From Anaeramoeba flamelloides (Eukaryota; Metamonada; Anaeramoebidae): 64,000 bases of DNA. Each line of letters begins with the position of its first letter. Within the stretch, counting starts at the first letter, position 1. The position numbers and the translations under genes were made by a program. Of the stretch, positions 45,001 through 57,370 are shown piece by piece. The notes below the pieces were generated by a model, which searched no databases, was not told the origin of the DNA, and saw nothing but the letters and a program-made list of their open reading frames with translations. Where the stretch lies: NCBI GenBank assembly GCA_027625915.1, contig JANTQA010000032.1:4464001-4528000 (forward strand), written 5' to 3'.

Positions 45001-48000
45001 AACAAAAAATACTGTTTCAAAGATTAAAGTAAAAAGGAATAAATTCTCGCAATCCAAAAACAAGCTACAAAAGATTCAAACCTAAAATAAAAGAAAATAT
45101 CTTGAAAACATTTCAATCAAAAAATTATAATTAGAATTATTTTGAGTTTTCAATTTAATGGAAAATAAATAATTATAAAATCAAATGAATTTCGTTCAAT
45201 AAAGCTTAATTTCTAAAGAATAATTCAAAAAATATCCTATTTTCCACAACTGAATCATGAATTAGATTAATTTAATTGAAAATTAATTTTTAAATTCATT
45301 TTCTAATTCTTTAGAAATAGAAAGTAATTTGTTTCTCAAAAATTTTACAAACAAAATTATTTTCTATAAAGAATTAAAAATAAAACCAAATCAAGAATCA
45401 TAAAATTCAAAAAATATTAGGGATAAGATCAATAAATAAATTTTTTTTATTTTATTTTTTTATGATCAATTTTTTAATTTTTTTGATTTCCATCTTTTAA
45501 TTCGAACGTAAATATTTTCTAAGATGAAAAATTACACTACCCTTTTTATTAAAAATAATAAATTATTTATTTTGTTAAAGAAATGATTTGAATAATTCGC
45601 TTTCTTAATAAATTGTGTGACTCAAAATTGGTAAAATGGGGAAAATTATTATTTTTCAAATTTGGTCAAAATTCAAAATTGATGAAAATCTCATTTTTTT
45701 CAAAATCGTTAATTCCATTGAAATATATTTGATTGTGTATTTAAAACACCCTTTCCGGGTAGGTTAGGTTGGGTTTGAGTATGCTAAAGTACGTTTGGGT
45801 GGTTTGGATGCTATGATAGAGAATTCTGTCCAGGGTTTTGAAAAAAAAATTATTAAAATAAGGAATTAGACTTTTCTAACTTTTTTTAACCGGGAAAAAA
45901 ATTTCCACTTAACTTTTTCTTTTGGAAATGGGTTTGGAAAAATTTTTTGAAAATATTTAGTATTGATGATTTCACAATTTTGGATTTTCTACAATTTAAG
46001 TAATAAAATACCACTAATAGCAAAATAATCTTTTTGATTTCCCCTCTCCACAATTATAAAAACCATTAAAAACTTTCATAACAATGAAAATAATTCGAAA
46101 ATATTCAAAAATACGAAAAAAATCAATTTGACAAATTTTACAATTTGACCAAATTTGAAAATTAATAATATACCCATAAAATTTTTTAACACCTTAATAA
46201 TAAAAAAATGGCAAAAAAAGTATGGTAAACCTGTTTTCTAAACTTTAAAAATCGAGCTGTTATGTGATTTTTTTTCATATTTGAGGAATCATTGACTCGA
46301 AAAGTAACATTGTGAAATTACACTTCTTTTTTTTGGCAATATTCAAATAACCAAAAAAAAAATTTCACAGGATCTTAATTGAAAAATAAAAAAATAAAAA
46401 TAAAAAAAAACAATTAGTATTTTCAAATTTTAAAAAATGCAAATAATAAAAAAAAGTTCAAAGATCTCAAATGTAATAAACACAAAAACACAAAAAAATT
46501 CAAACTCCAATTCAGAAAAATATACCTTACTGATCATAAAATAAGTGGTTATCCTTATTTTACTCAAATTGATTTTCTGATAATAATAAGAAAAAAAAAT
46601 TAAATAAAATTTGATAAGAACAATTTGATTTTAGAATTAACATTTTCTTTTCTTTCTCTTAAATAATAATCCCATCTACAATTAAAAACAAATTTAATTA
46701 GGCACTAGATCTTGTTGAGTACTTGCTTCGGCACGGTAATGAAACTGTTATAGAATATATAAAAAAACATATTCAAGAAATTCGAACTTTAGAGAAATTT
46801 CAGTACATTGTAAAGGGTATTGATCGTGGGGAAAATATTAAAAATAAAGCTATTTTAATTGTTGAATTATTACACAACGAAAAGAAACTCCAGTGCGTGA
46901 GAAAAAGAAGTAGGAAAGTTCAAAATACTTTAGCAGTTTCTTCTGAAACTTTTACTAAAAGTAAGTTTCTCGCAGTTTTTTTTTTCCTTAACAAAATATT
47001 TTTGATTATATTTTATTCTTCAAAAAATATTTTTTATTCTCGATTTTAGACAATTATTTCTAAAAATAAAATAATAGAAAAAATCTGAATATATAAACAA
47101 ATTCATATAAAAAAGAAAATTTTTGGGTTATGGTATTATATTTACATTATTAAAACCGAAGAAAAATAAAATACAAAAGCAATTAATCAGAAATTTTAAA
47201 ATTAAACTAAAGAATAAAAAATCACAAAAAAAAAAAAAAAAAAAGCATGAACGAAAATAATATTTGATAATTTCTTTTAAATTAAACTTTGTTTATATAA
47301 AGGGTTTCAAAAAAATTGTCTCGATTATCAATTATTTTTTATAATTGAACTTTTAAAAATACATTACAAGATTTTCAGCAAAAAGTAAAAAAATAAAAAA
47401 TAAATTATATTAGAAATATAAAATTGATTTTAAAAAGAAATTTAACCAATTTAGAACTCAAATAATAGGATTTAAGGCAACTTATTGTTTTTTATTTTTC
47501 TACCTGATAAAAAAAAATTTTTTTAAGGAATTTGTTTTTTTGAAAGGCAACTAAAAAATAATATTAGGTGATCTTTCGAATTTTTTTTTTACAATTAGAG
47601 TTATTTTTCGAAAAAATGTTTTTAATTTTATCGATACAAAGTTTAATTTTCAACTGATCAAAAATAATTGACAAAGTTGAAAAATTTTTGTTGTTGGAAT
47701 TTGTAAAGGGGAAATCTCACAAAAAAAACAATGAAAATAAATTGTTTTGTGAAAATTCCTTGCTAATATTATTGGAAATAATATTGGTTATTTTTTTGTA
47801 ATAGAGATTTAGCTCGTTTTTGATAAATATTTTCTGGATTTGATTATCCTTTTTTTCTTTTAGATAAGATAAAAGAACAATAAAAAATGAAAAAGAAAAA
47901 ACGAAAAACAATTTAAATTAAGTAAAAACATAATAAATTGTACTTTAAGATGTTGTAAATAGGTAAATTAATTTTGAATTCTAATGTTGTCTCATTAAAC

Positions 48001-51000
48001 TTCCATATATTAACTTCAGCTATAAAATAAAATCAATTAAAAAATAAATTGAAACGATATTCTTTCTATTAAAATATTTTAATAAATATTAAGAGCTTTA
48101 TCAGAAATATTTCAAAATTACTTTTTTTTTTTTCTAACAAAAATCTATTTTTAATTGTTATCCTTTTATGAATCAATGGGTTTATAAATTTTTTATTTTG
48201 CAATGAATTGAGTAAAAAACCAATTATTTTTTATTTTAATGAAAAATTATTTTAATGGGCCTATAACTAATTTACAAAACGATAAATGGTAAAAAACTCA
48301 TTTAGATTTGAAAAAAAAAAATCAAGAAGAATTAGAGATAAATAACTCTATAATTAAAAGTTTTATGAACTATTTTAAATTAATTTTTTTAAAAAAATAT
48401 TTATTCTTATTTAATTGTTTATAGAAATTATAAGGGATTTAAGTATAAATATAAATATTTAATATTTTAAAAGAATATCGAAACAATTTATTCTGTAAAA
48501 AGAAGGTATCAGAAACTCTTTTTTTTTAAAAAAATAGTAATAAACTCCAAAAAATGATAATTTTGAGAAAAAAAATATTTTTGCCAAAAATAAAAACAAA
48601 TAATAATTTTCTTTCCACAAAAATTAAAATTTGTTTAAAATCCCCAAGCTTCTTGAGTTTATTTGTATCTTTATCAACTTGGATATAATAGATGCTTTGA
48701 TGATATATTTACTAAAGTCACGATAAAGTTACAAAAATCGCGATTATTTTTATCAAATCGCAATAATGCATAAAACTGAGATATTCAATATTATTGCGAT
48801 AATAGATTCAGTCCTATTTTTAAGACACAAACTTTCAATGGAATATAAGGTACCAAAAAATCTCAAATTAAAGCACATTTTTTGGAATTTTTTTTTTACA
48901 TAAATTATTTTAGTAGAATTCAAATTTTGTGCCTTAATTAGGGATTTTTTTTATGTCTTGTATTTCGTTGAAAGTTTGTGTCTTAAAAACAGAACTGGCC
49001 GTATGAAAAATCGCGATATTCTATAAAATAATGAGTTTTATTAAAAAATCGTGATAAATGCCAAAATATTGTGATTAAAAGGTCATCGTGATATAATATT
49101 TGATGGGTTTTTGGACTAATCGAGCAATATTTTTACAAAAAAATTTTTTTTGATCAAAAAATAGATCCTTTGAAAAAAAGTTATTCTTTTAAAAAAACAA
49201 CATAAAAGATACTTGATTTAATCAAGGAGAAGATCAAAGAGTTTTATTGTATTTTCTTTTAAATTGGTTTACAAACCTATCTATCCATTTTGATCAACAA
49301 CAATAATAACTAAAGGTAAATAAATATTTTCTCAGTCAATCATGGTGTTGTAAATTGTGTTGAATAAAAAGAGCGTCAAAAACAACCAACCATTCACATG
49401 TTCTTTAAAGAATGTGTTCTTGATTTAGAACATTTTTAATATTCTATGAAAGCTAAAAGGAGTTGGATAACTCTTCAAAAGCTTTCACAACATCCTTGCC
49501 AGATGATCACCAATTATTAAGATTGTTTGTAAATTTTTTTTTTATCTTGTTTGTCTTCTTATTCTTCTTTGAGCAGTATTGTATTGTAAAGAAAACAAAA
49601 CTAGAGTTTTGAAGTTTTTTGTTTGATCGATCACCAATAAGAAGGAAAACTACTCTTTATTTTTTTTGGTTATTTGACTTGTGAAGGTAATAACTCCATT
49701 TAAAAAAAACACATATATTTTATATTAAAGTTCAGTGCTGAAATGGATAATTATTAATTTGATTATAAATTCGTTTGAGATTTTATATTTTGTAAAAAAA
49801 AATTTTTTTTTCCACTACAAACAGTCTACATTCCGTTTATAAAACTTTATGGCTTTCAAAAACTTTCAAATACTTTCAAATACTTGAAGACAATTAACAA
49901 CCCTTGTAAACACTTTCTAACATTTTTCAAGGTGAAATTCGGTTATAAAAGTACCAGGGTTTTAATAAAAGTCTAGAGATTTTTTTTTAAAGGTGATTTC
50001 AAAAAAATAATTTTTCATTTTTTCACGATTTTTATTTCATCACGATTTTATGATTTTTCATGATAAAGTAGGACTAATATCGATTTTTTTAATATTATCG
50101 CAAATTAATTGTTAATATCATGATATTATATGTTATCATCAAAACCTCTAATATATAAGAGTTTTTTTGCAATTATTTTTTTTCAATTTTTACAAATAAT
50201 AATCATTGTATAACTGATCGGTAAATTGAACATAAACAGTTTTCAAATTTAAAGCACCCCCCCCCCCCCCCCCCCCAGGATATTTTGATTAAAAAAAAAA
50301 AACAATAATAACATTATACAATTATTATCTTATTTTAAATATTGAAAATTTCCACATTATTGTAATTAAAAAGCAGTTAAGAAAAAAATAAATTCAAATT
50401 AAATTAAAAGAATTCGCTAAATAAACGAAATTCCAAAAATTTGGACACAGTTTAAACTGTTTAAAGGGTAATAATACAACACTTTACATTTATTTGGAAA
50501 TAATTTTGATTTTACAAACTATTTCATTTTTTGTCTTTTTTTGGCTTTGTTTTTTTTTCCATTTTTTCCAGTTACATAATCTGTTTCTTTAGATCTGGAA
50601 TTTTTTTTCGATGGTTGATATAAGGTTAGTGTTGTATTTGTTAAATTGAAAAATCACATACAATTAATTTGATTGTTATCTTATCATTTTATCGATTAAC
50701 AATTGTTGGTGAAATTTCAACAAATTTACCAATACATTTTTTGTTCAGCTTGTTTCATTATTTTGGACACACTAATTTTTTTTTTTTTTACTTTTATATT
50801 TTTTTCTTTTATTTGGATTAAAATGATTACTTATAAAAACATTAATACTCTGTTACTTAAATGTGATTTTATATTAAGTTTGGAAAAATAAAATAAATTG
50901 AGGTTTTTTTTTGCATATTTTTGATTTTGGGTGTATACAAATTTTTGGAATGGGGTTTATAATTGTTGGAAAAACAATTCAATTCAAAATTTTATTATTC

Positions 51001-52246
51001 TAATAGAGTCGTATGTTTGTAAAAAAACCTACAGTTTTAATTTGTAAAAAAAAATAGAAAAGAAAAATTTATTTCTATTAAAAAAAAATAAATGAAATTT
51101 ACATATGAATGAATATAATGAAGTAATATCTTTCATTTTTTGATGAAAAGAATTTGGGTTGTTAAAGATAAATTACATTTTTAATAAATGTTTGAAAGAT
51201 TGTTTTTTTATTTCTGCTTTTTTATTTTTTTTTTACAATAAAACTAAATATTTTTCTTTTTAAATTTACTTTATTTTTTTCATTATTATCTTTTAACATA
51301 ATAATAATAATATCATTAAAAAGGAAAATACAAAAAAAAGTCAAAGGTAAAAAATAAAAATAAAAATGAAGAAGGGGAAGAGATCGAAACGGGAACTGAA
51401 ACGGAAACTGAAACGAAAACTGATACAGAAACAGAAACAAAAAGTGAAGGCGATAACGAAATTGATGGGGATGGGAAACAAACAAAAGATAAAATTGAAA
51501 AAAAATTGAATCAAGAAATTGGAAAGCAAATGGAAAATAAAGAAGAGGGTTCATTTGGCGAAAAAAATAAACCAAAAATAGTTGAAGAAAAAAAAAAACA
51601 AGAAAATTTAATTAATCTGATTTCTTTTGAAGAGAAAAATCCAATAAAATTGGAAACGAATTCTTCTGAAGGGGGGAATCTTAATAAAGTTTCTCAAAAA
51701 CAACAAAATAATTGGTTTGGATTACAACAAGACCTTTTTACTACAAAAAAGTTGGAAACCAAATCACTAAATAAAAATCTGATAAATAACGAAAATAACA
51801 ATAATAATTTTCAAAAGCAAACACGAACTCAATCAAATGAAAATTATTTATCGATCTTTGATCCTTTTGGATCACAGTTTAATAGCAAATCAACACAAAA
51901 TCCCATTCAACAAAATAGAAAAAATCAAGATACTCTACAACACGATTTTTTGAAACAAGATTTTTTTCAACTGAATAAAATCAAAGTAAAAAAAAAAGAA
52001 ACGGGGAATGAAAAATATAATCAAATTCCTTTTCGAAAAATCCATTCTGATCCACAAAAAAAAAGGAAAAAGGATCCATTGAAGAAGAAGAAGAAGAAGA
52101 AAAAGATTAATATTTCAACAAATAAAGGAAGGAAAATCACCATCGAATCATCAAATGAATTTTCAACTAAATTAAATTATTCCAGAACCCGAAATGGGAA
52201 TTCGAAAAACAATTTGTACGAAAACTCATTTGAAGATTTTTTTTAA
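42001..52246 (+). CDS. Epsin-like ENTH domain endocytic adaptor
   Basis: Five exons: 42001-42023, 42154-42298, 42452-42514, 46702-46960 and 51324-52246, 470 residues. Exons 2-4 spell an ENTH domain: LSDTELLVREATKNEDW, IASLTYS, IMNQISIRLNESVKYWRRIY, LVEYLLRHGNE, LEKFQYI and KAILIVELLHNEKKL. ENTH domains bind PIP2 and bend plasma or endosomal membranes. Exon 5 is disordered and holds a clathrin-box-like NLINLISFEE (258-267) and FDPFG (342-346), the AP-2-binding DPF of epsins. Phases match at each join (2, 0, 0, 1). Donors are GTTTGT, GTTTAA, GTAAAT and GTAAGT. No ubiquitin-interacting motif is evident. Exon 1 (MSNFPKK) is the weakest part; an in-frame stop at 42089 requires some upstream exon. 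An extra exon in the last intron cannot be excluded. Confidence 0.83.
42515..46701 (+). other. Epsin intron 3 (4.2 kb)
   Basis: Joins YWRRIYK to ALDLVEYLL in phase 0. It contains the repeat 44430-45470 and a locally G-rich patch at 45742-45840. 42650-44429 and 45841-46701 hold nothing I can identify. Confidence 0.75.
44430..45470 (+). repeat. 1-kb dispersed repeat, copy 1
   Basis: Matches the reverse complement of 56320-57370 along its whole length. Landmarks are TTTGAAACAAATATTTTCTT, AGAAGACCAAACA, ATCTTCTTA(A/G)TTTGT and AATTTAATGGAAAATAAATA. No conserved frame. Confidence 0.85.
48689..50150. mobile_element. hAT-like non-autonomous element
   Basis: Inverted ends TAGATGCTTTGATGATA and TAGAGGTTTTGATGATA, beginning TAGNG as in many hAT elements. 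The flanking octamers GGATATAA and ATATATAA agree at six of eight positions, as an aged 8-bp duplication would. Many ATCGCGAT/ATCGTGAT-like words cluster near both ends. No transposase frame. A CAGTCAGTT MITE is nested at 48805-49001. Confidence 0.55.
48805..49001. mobile_element. MITE, CAGTCAGTT family, copy E
   Basis: About 197 bp between TA dinucleotides, nested in the hAT-like element. Right end GTCTTAAAAACAGAACTGGC; left end TTCAGTCCTATTTTTAAGAC. Confidence 0.85.
50257..50276 (+). repeat. Poly-C run of 20
   Basis: Twenty consecutive cytosines in an otherwise A+T sequence, in epsin intron 4 just right of the hAT-like element. Confidence 0.9.
50424..50957 (-). mobile_element. Tc1/mariner-like element, inverted copy
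   Basis: About 534 bp. Inverted ends AACGAAATTCCAAAAATTTG and CAAATTTTTGGAATGGGGTT with TA at the edges. On the minus strand an internal [15 protein letters not shown] gives the helix-turn-helix peptide shared with the copies at 33930 and 59843. The rest of a transposase is absent. Confidence 0.82.
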
Positions 52247-52537
52247 AACAAAAAATTTTGATATATTTTATCAATTTATTAAAATTAATGTGCTTGGATA
52301 TTTATATAATTAGAAACAAAATTAAGAGTCTTCAAACTCTTTTTAAAATTTTCTTTTTTTTTTTTTCAAAAAAAAAAAACTCGAACTCTAAAAATTCTGA
52401 AAATGTTTGTAGTCTCTTAATTTTGGTAAAAGCTGTATCTCTTTTTTATGTTTTGTTTTTATTATCCAATGATTGCCCTTTAGATTCTAGAATTAATCTA
52501 AGTGTGCTTTTCATTTTTAAATAACATAATAAATAAG

Positions 52538-52575
<38 letters not shown>

Positions 52576-53856
52576 TAGTTATTCATTACATTTTTTTTTG
52601 TTTTAAATTTGTAAATTAGTTTTTTTTATCATTTTTTGATAATTTAAAAACTTTTTTTGTCAATCCAAAAAGAATTAAGACAATAATTTTAAGGTCGTCG
52701 ATTTATTTAAGTTAATATGATTTTAATTTTGCAAAGAATAATTTTAAAATGTAAGAATTTTCATTTTTAGCTATTTTTTTTTCAAAAATGATTTTAATTT
52801 TCATCACTTCAACTTGATCCTTGAGAAAGATTTTTTCTTTCAGTCAATCATGGGATATAAAATTCTGATTGTTCTATTTTGATTTTATATAATGAGTTTG
52901 AAATCAAGTTGAGAAACACAATTTAGAATTCATACATCTTCCAGAATTAAAAAATAACCATTTCCTTCTTTCTTCTTTAATTATTACTAAAATAATCCAA
53001 ATAAAGATCAATTATTATTCATCTATTGTTTTTTCGTTGAATATAAACACTTTTTCAGTCAAAGTGACCCAGTTTTATTAAAGTAATAAAATAGATTCTA
53101 TGAGTTTAATTCATTGTTCTTTATAAAATTAAGTTATCATTTTTGATTGGATTATTTTTTTCTAATAAAGTAAATTTTTTTTTTTTTTTTAATTAACTCT
53201 TCTATTCTTACTTTAACTTTTTCTTTTTTTTTTTTAATTTCCAAAAATTTTCATTTGTTTATCTTTTTTTCAACTCTTCAATAATTGTTTCAGGGGGGTT
53301 CTTAGTTCTTTGAATATTTCATAATATTTATCAACAAAAAAGGATCAGTCAAATATATAGAGATTAAATTTCATTCTATTTCTTGGATAAAATTTTTTAA
53401 AGTGATCAATATAATTCCTGCTTAACAACGACTATAAGTCGTGTTATAAAATATAATCAGTGTATTTTTTTTTTTCTTGTTCTAATGGAACCCCCTATTC
53501 ACTACCCAAGTGTATACCCAAGTTAAACAAAATCTTGAAGGCAAATTTCTTGATATTTTAGTAATTTTTATATTCAGAATGGATTTTGTTGAAATTTTTT
53601 TGTAATTTTCTTATTTTTTTGTTTTTTGTTAATAAAAGAAATTCACTCTTTTGAGATCTATTTTGAAATTTGATCCTTTATTTTTAGGAATTTCTTTTTA
53701 AATAATAAAATTTCAAGATCTCAATATTATATTTGCCTTCGATTTATTATCAGTTCTATGATCGATTAAAGTATAAAAATTCTTTTACAAAAAAAACAAG
53801 AATTTTATTTTTGTTCACACTAGCATGAAATAATAAAAGTGAAAAAAAAAAGTTAG
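52247..53856. other. Intergenic with AT microsatellite
   Basis: (TA)n at 52542-52572. Otherwise no supportable feature. Confidence 0.5.
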
Positions 53857-54775
53857 ACAAAACTATTTTGTTTATTAACCTTTCATCTTTTTTATAAAAA
53901 TTTTTTCACAATATAATCAAAATTCCAGAAATTTCAAATTCCGCGAGCTATTTAATTTATTGTTGTGAAGTATAACCGCCTTTTGTAAAAGTCTCAAGTC
54001 AAGAAAAAAGGTCTATTTTTCGTGTAAGAAATTCCAAATAAACCAAAGGGTGAATTTTAGTTTAATTTAACTTGGGGATAATGACGATAATAGATTATAA
54101 TGGATAGTTATATAAATACTGTACTCCTCTGTAAAAAATGAAATAGAGATAAAAAATACATATGATAATTATTATAAGTGTACTTAGAGTAACCGCAAGT
54201 GCTGAGAGTGCTGTAAAGTGCCTATGTTTTCCAGAATTCAAAAGATTAGAGTAAAATCTTTGATTTTTCTCTATCCTTTTTAATTTTGAAAAACTTAACG
54301 GCTGTTAATTATTGAGAGTGTCCTAAGTTTTTTTTACTTTTTGGAATAAACAGAAAATTTCTTAAATTTTCGGATTGTTTCAAAAATTAATAAAAAAAAA
54401 ACATTAAATCAAAAAAAAAATATTTTTTTCAATTTATATCAATAAATAATACTTTAATAATTAAAATTATTGGTTATCCATTTGAAAGATATTTATTAAA
54501 TATAAAATACTATTAATAAAATATATAATTGTAACCTCAGACTGTTAAAAAAAAAATATTCAAATTTTTTCCTGACAAAATTTGAAAAAAATTTTAATAG
54601 AACCTGGAAAAATAGATTTAACAACTTAATTTGTTAAATATTGTGAAAAATAATTTTTGATCAAAGATCTTTTATTAGTAAATAGTGTTTATTATAAGTG
54701 AATTTATCAAAAAAAAAAAAATAAGTAAATGTTTAATTTTTTTTGAAAAAATTTTACATGATCGTACACTGATTA
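53857..54775 (+). mobile_element. Hairpin-array element, short-array copy
   Basis: 53857-54180 is the inverse of the right flank seen at 19345-19672 (GTTAGACAAAACTA, AAGGTCTATTTTTC). The array is at 54190-54410. 54412-54775 is the left flank (GATCAAAGATCTTTTATTAG). The array is only about 220 bp, against roughly 700-830 bp in the other two copies. Confidence 0.8.
54190..54410. repeat. Hairpin array, two modules
   Basis: A B module near 54220-54295 and a C module near 54328-54405, introduced by GTGCTGAGAGTGCTGTAAAG-type linker sequence. Confidence 0.8.
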
Positions 54776-55525
54776 AACTTCCCGACACATTTTATTTTGA
54801 TAATAGTAAAGTTAATTTGTTTCTTCTATTAAGTAATATTAATTTTAATTTTCAGTAATTTTCTGGATTAAAATCCATGTTCACTTTTTTCCCCACTAAT
54901 GGTGATTACAAATTACATTTAAAACAAAGTTTGTATGAATATTTCTGATAAAAATTTTCAAACTTTCTTTTTATATTTGAGTAATTTCTGTGAAAACAAA
55001 CAAACAAACAAAAGATAGAAGATCACTCATATGTTCCCTTTTCAAGTAGTCCTATTGTTAAAGAATTGAAAAAAACAAAAAATAACCAAATTATTTTTTG
55101 GTTAGAAAATCAAAAGGGGTGCAGGTACTCTAAAAAAGTAAGGTTTTCTAAACCACAAAACTCTATGATTTAAAATTGATTTTTTTGATATTGTATATAT
55201 TTTTTTGTTTTAATCTAAGATCGAACCCTCAGTTGTCACTAAAATAGTTCTTATTTATGAAACACTGCTTTCAAGAATAAAACTAAAAAAACTCAAGTAC
55301 ATAACAATAAATAATCGTTTAATAGTTCACTTTTTATTGCAACTAACTTGAATTTTGACTCCCTTTACTTTTGAGAGAATGATCTTGGTTTTACTCCGAA
55401 AAGACAAAAAAGAAAACACAAAATTTCTCTTCTTTTAATTTCTTTTATAATCGAATGTTCTCAGCTTAATAGATGACTATGGTTCACGTAATTTCATTCT
55501 ATTTGATAAAACTTTTTCAAGTTGA
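54776..55525. other. Intergenic, no feature recognised
   Basis: Nothing supportable seen. Confidence 0.5.
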
Positions 55526-56097
55526 CACCTCCGGTTTACAATCCCTGAAATTTGAAAAAAGAATATTTTGTGTCGTTTGTAATGACTTGTTAATTTGGTT
55601 CTTAGCTGATCGATCTTGTACTTGGTATGGATTTTAATAGTGGTTCAAAATGGTAATTTTTGACAATTTATTTTTTTTTTCTTCCGAAATCCAAATTCAA
55701 GAGTGTAAGAATAATTGCTGGAACTTATGTTATAAAAAAATGTGATTTGTAGGTTGTTGATTGAAATTTTTAATTAAGTTTGGTTTTATTGGGAGATTTT
55801 AAAAAAATTTATTTTTTGATTTAGTTAATTGACAAAAAAGTAAATCAAGATTCTGTTCTACAACCCAAAATTCAAAAGTTAAACTTGAACACCAATCAAT
55901 CTATTAATCTTACACTCTTGAATTCGGATTTCGGAAGAAAAAAAAAATAAATTGTCAAAAATTACCATTTTGAACCACTATTAAAATCCATACCAAGTAC
56001 AAGATCGATTAGTTAAGAAGGAAATCAAAAATTCAAGACACCCTACACAAGATAATCTTTTATCAAATTTCAGGGATTGTAAACCTTAAAGGAGGCT
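55526..56097. mobile_element. Fold-back element with near-identical arms
   Basis: Arms of about 190 bp (55526-55712 and 55901-56097) around a 190-bp centre. About 105 bp of each arm, from CGATCTTGTACTTGGTATGG to CAAGAGTGTAAGA, are almost identical. It is therefore younger, or better corrected, than other repeats here. No coding capacity. Confidence 0.85.
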
Positions 56098-56319
56098 TAA
56101 AAAAATAATAAAAACTAAAAAGTTCTTAAATATTCAATTTTTCATTTCTTCGTTTAAGGGGGTAAGTACATTTTTTATTTTTTGAGTGCCAACATTTATG
56201 TGAAACTGAATTCTTACAATCATTTCAATAGTCAAATACCTTGATATTTTCATAAATACTAGAGTGGAATATATCCTAGTATAAGATATTTTCATACCAA
56301 CTAAAAAAGGGAAATCAAA

Positions 56320-57370
56320 AAAATGAAAAAATTGATCAAAAAAAAATAAATATTAATCATTTATTTCTTGTTCTTATCTATAACATTTTACACAATTATT
56401 TAATCTTTATTGGTTTTCTTTTTAATTCTTTATGAAAATAATTTTGTTTATAAAATGTTTGAGAACCAAATTACTTTTTTATTTCTTCAGAACTTCCAAA
56501 ATGAATTTATAAATCCTATTTACATTTCATTCATCTACTTCTAATTTTATTTCAGGTAATAGGAGATTTTTTTAATTCTTCTTGAGAATAAATATTTATT
56601 GGACAAATTCGTTTGATTTTATAAATATTTATTTTCCATTAAATTGAGAACCCAAAATAATTCTGAATTTTGATTGAAATTTTTTCTTGAATTTTTCATT
56701 TATTTTGTTTTGAATCTTTTGTAACTGTTTTTTGATTCCAAGAATTCAAGACTCCTTTATTTTAATTTTTGAAATAGTATTCTTGGTTTTGGCTTTGGCT
56801 TGGTTTGATAAAAATATTCGAAAAAAGAATTTTGAAAGCAAATCTGGCACAAAATGTTTTGTTAAATAATAATAAATAGTAATGGTGCGAGAAATTCAAG
56901 GAAAAAAAATAGTTTGTATTCAGACAAACTAAGAAGATATAGAAAACCAATCTTCGAAAATAGTCTTTTATAGATTTTTTTTTTTTTCATTTTTGATAAA
57001 AAAATTTTATTTGGATAGGTGATCTTTTGTGTTTGGTCTTCTAAAAGAAAATATTTGTTTCAAATACACACTTTATAGGGTCTATTTTGTTGATTTACTC
57101 TTTGACTAATTCCAATCTTTCGTATTAACACATCTCTGGATCCAAAAAAAAAATTTACTAAAAACCAAAAAATTTAATCAAAAAAAAATGTTGAAAAAAT
57201 TGAAAAAGGAAAGATTCAACTATGAATTAATTTGACTCTTTTCACAAATAGACTAATGAATGGGATTTTGGTTTCCAAGTTTCAATATCTCGTGGCACTC
57301 AAAAAAATCATTTTTTAGTAAGGTTTACACAATCAAAATTTTTCAACATGGAATTACTTGCTTAAAATTC
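56320..57370 (-). repeat. 1-kb dispersed repeat, copy 2 (inverted)
   Basis: The reverse complement aligns with 44430-45470 over about 1 kb. Ends were not resolved to the base and no terminal repeats are evident. Confidence 0.85.

Larger units (their letters stand above)
46961..51323 (+). other. Epsin intron 4 (4.4 kb)
   Basis: Donor GTAAGT after a phase-1 A; acceptor AAAAAG before a matching GA. It carries a hAT-like element with a nested MITE, a poly-C run and a Tc1/mariner-like copy. 46961-48688 shows nothing else. Confidence 0.7.

Noticed and set aside
44831-45085. Frame resembling the one at 56762-56950 on the minus strand
   Set aside because: The likeness comes from DNA homology of the two repeat copies. 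The frames are not conserved end to end and lack ATG-based agreement.
55215-55245. Possible tRNA T-arm (GGGTTCGATC on the minus strand)
   Set aside because: The flanking bases do not pair and no anticodon arm is found.
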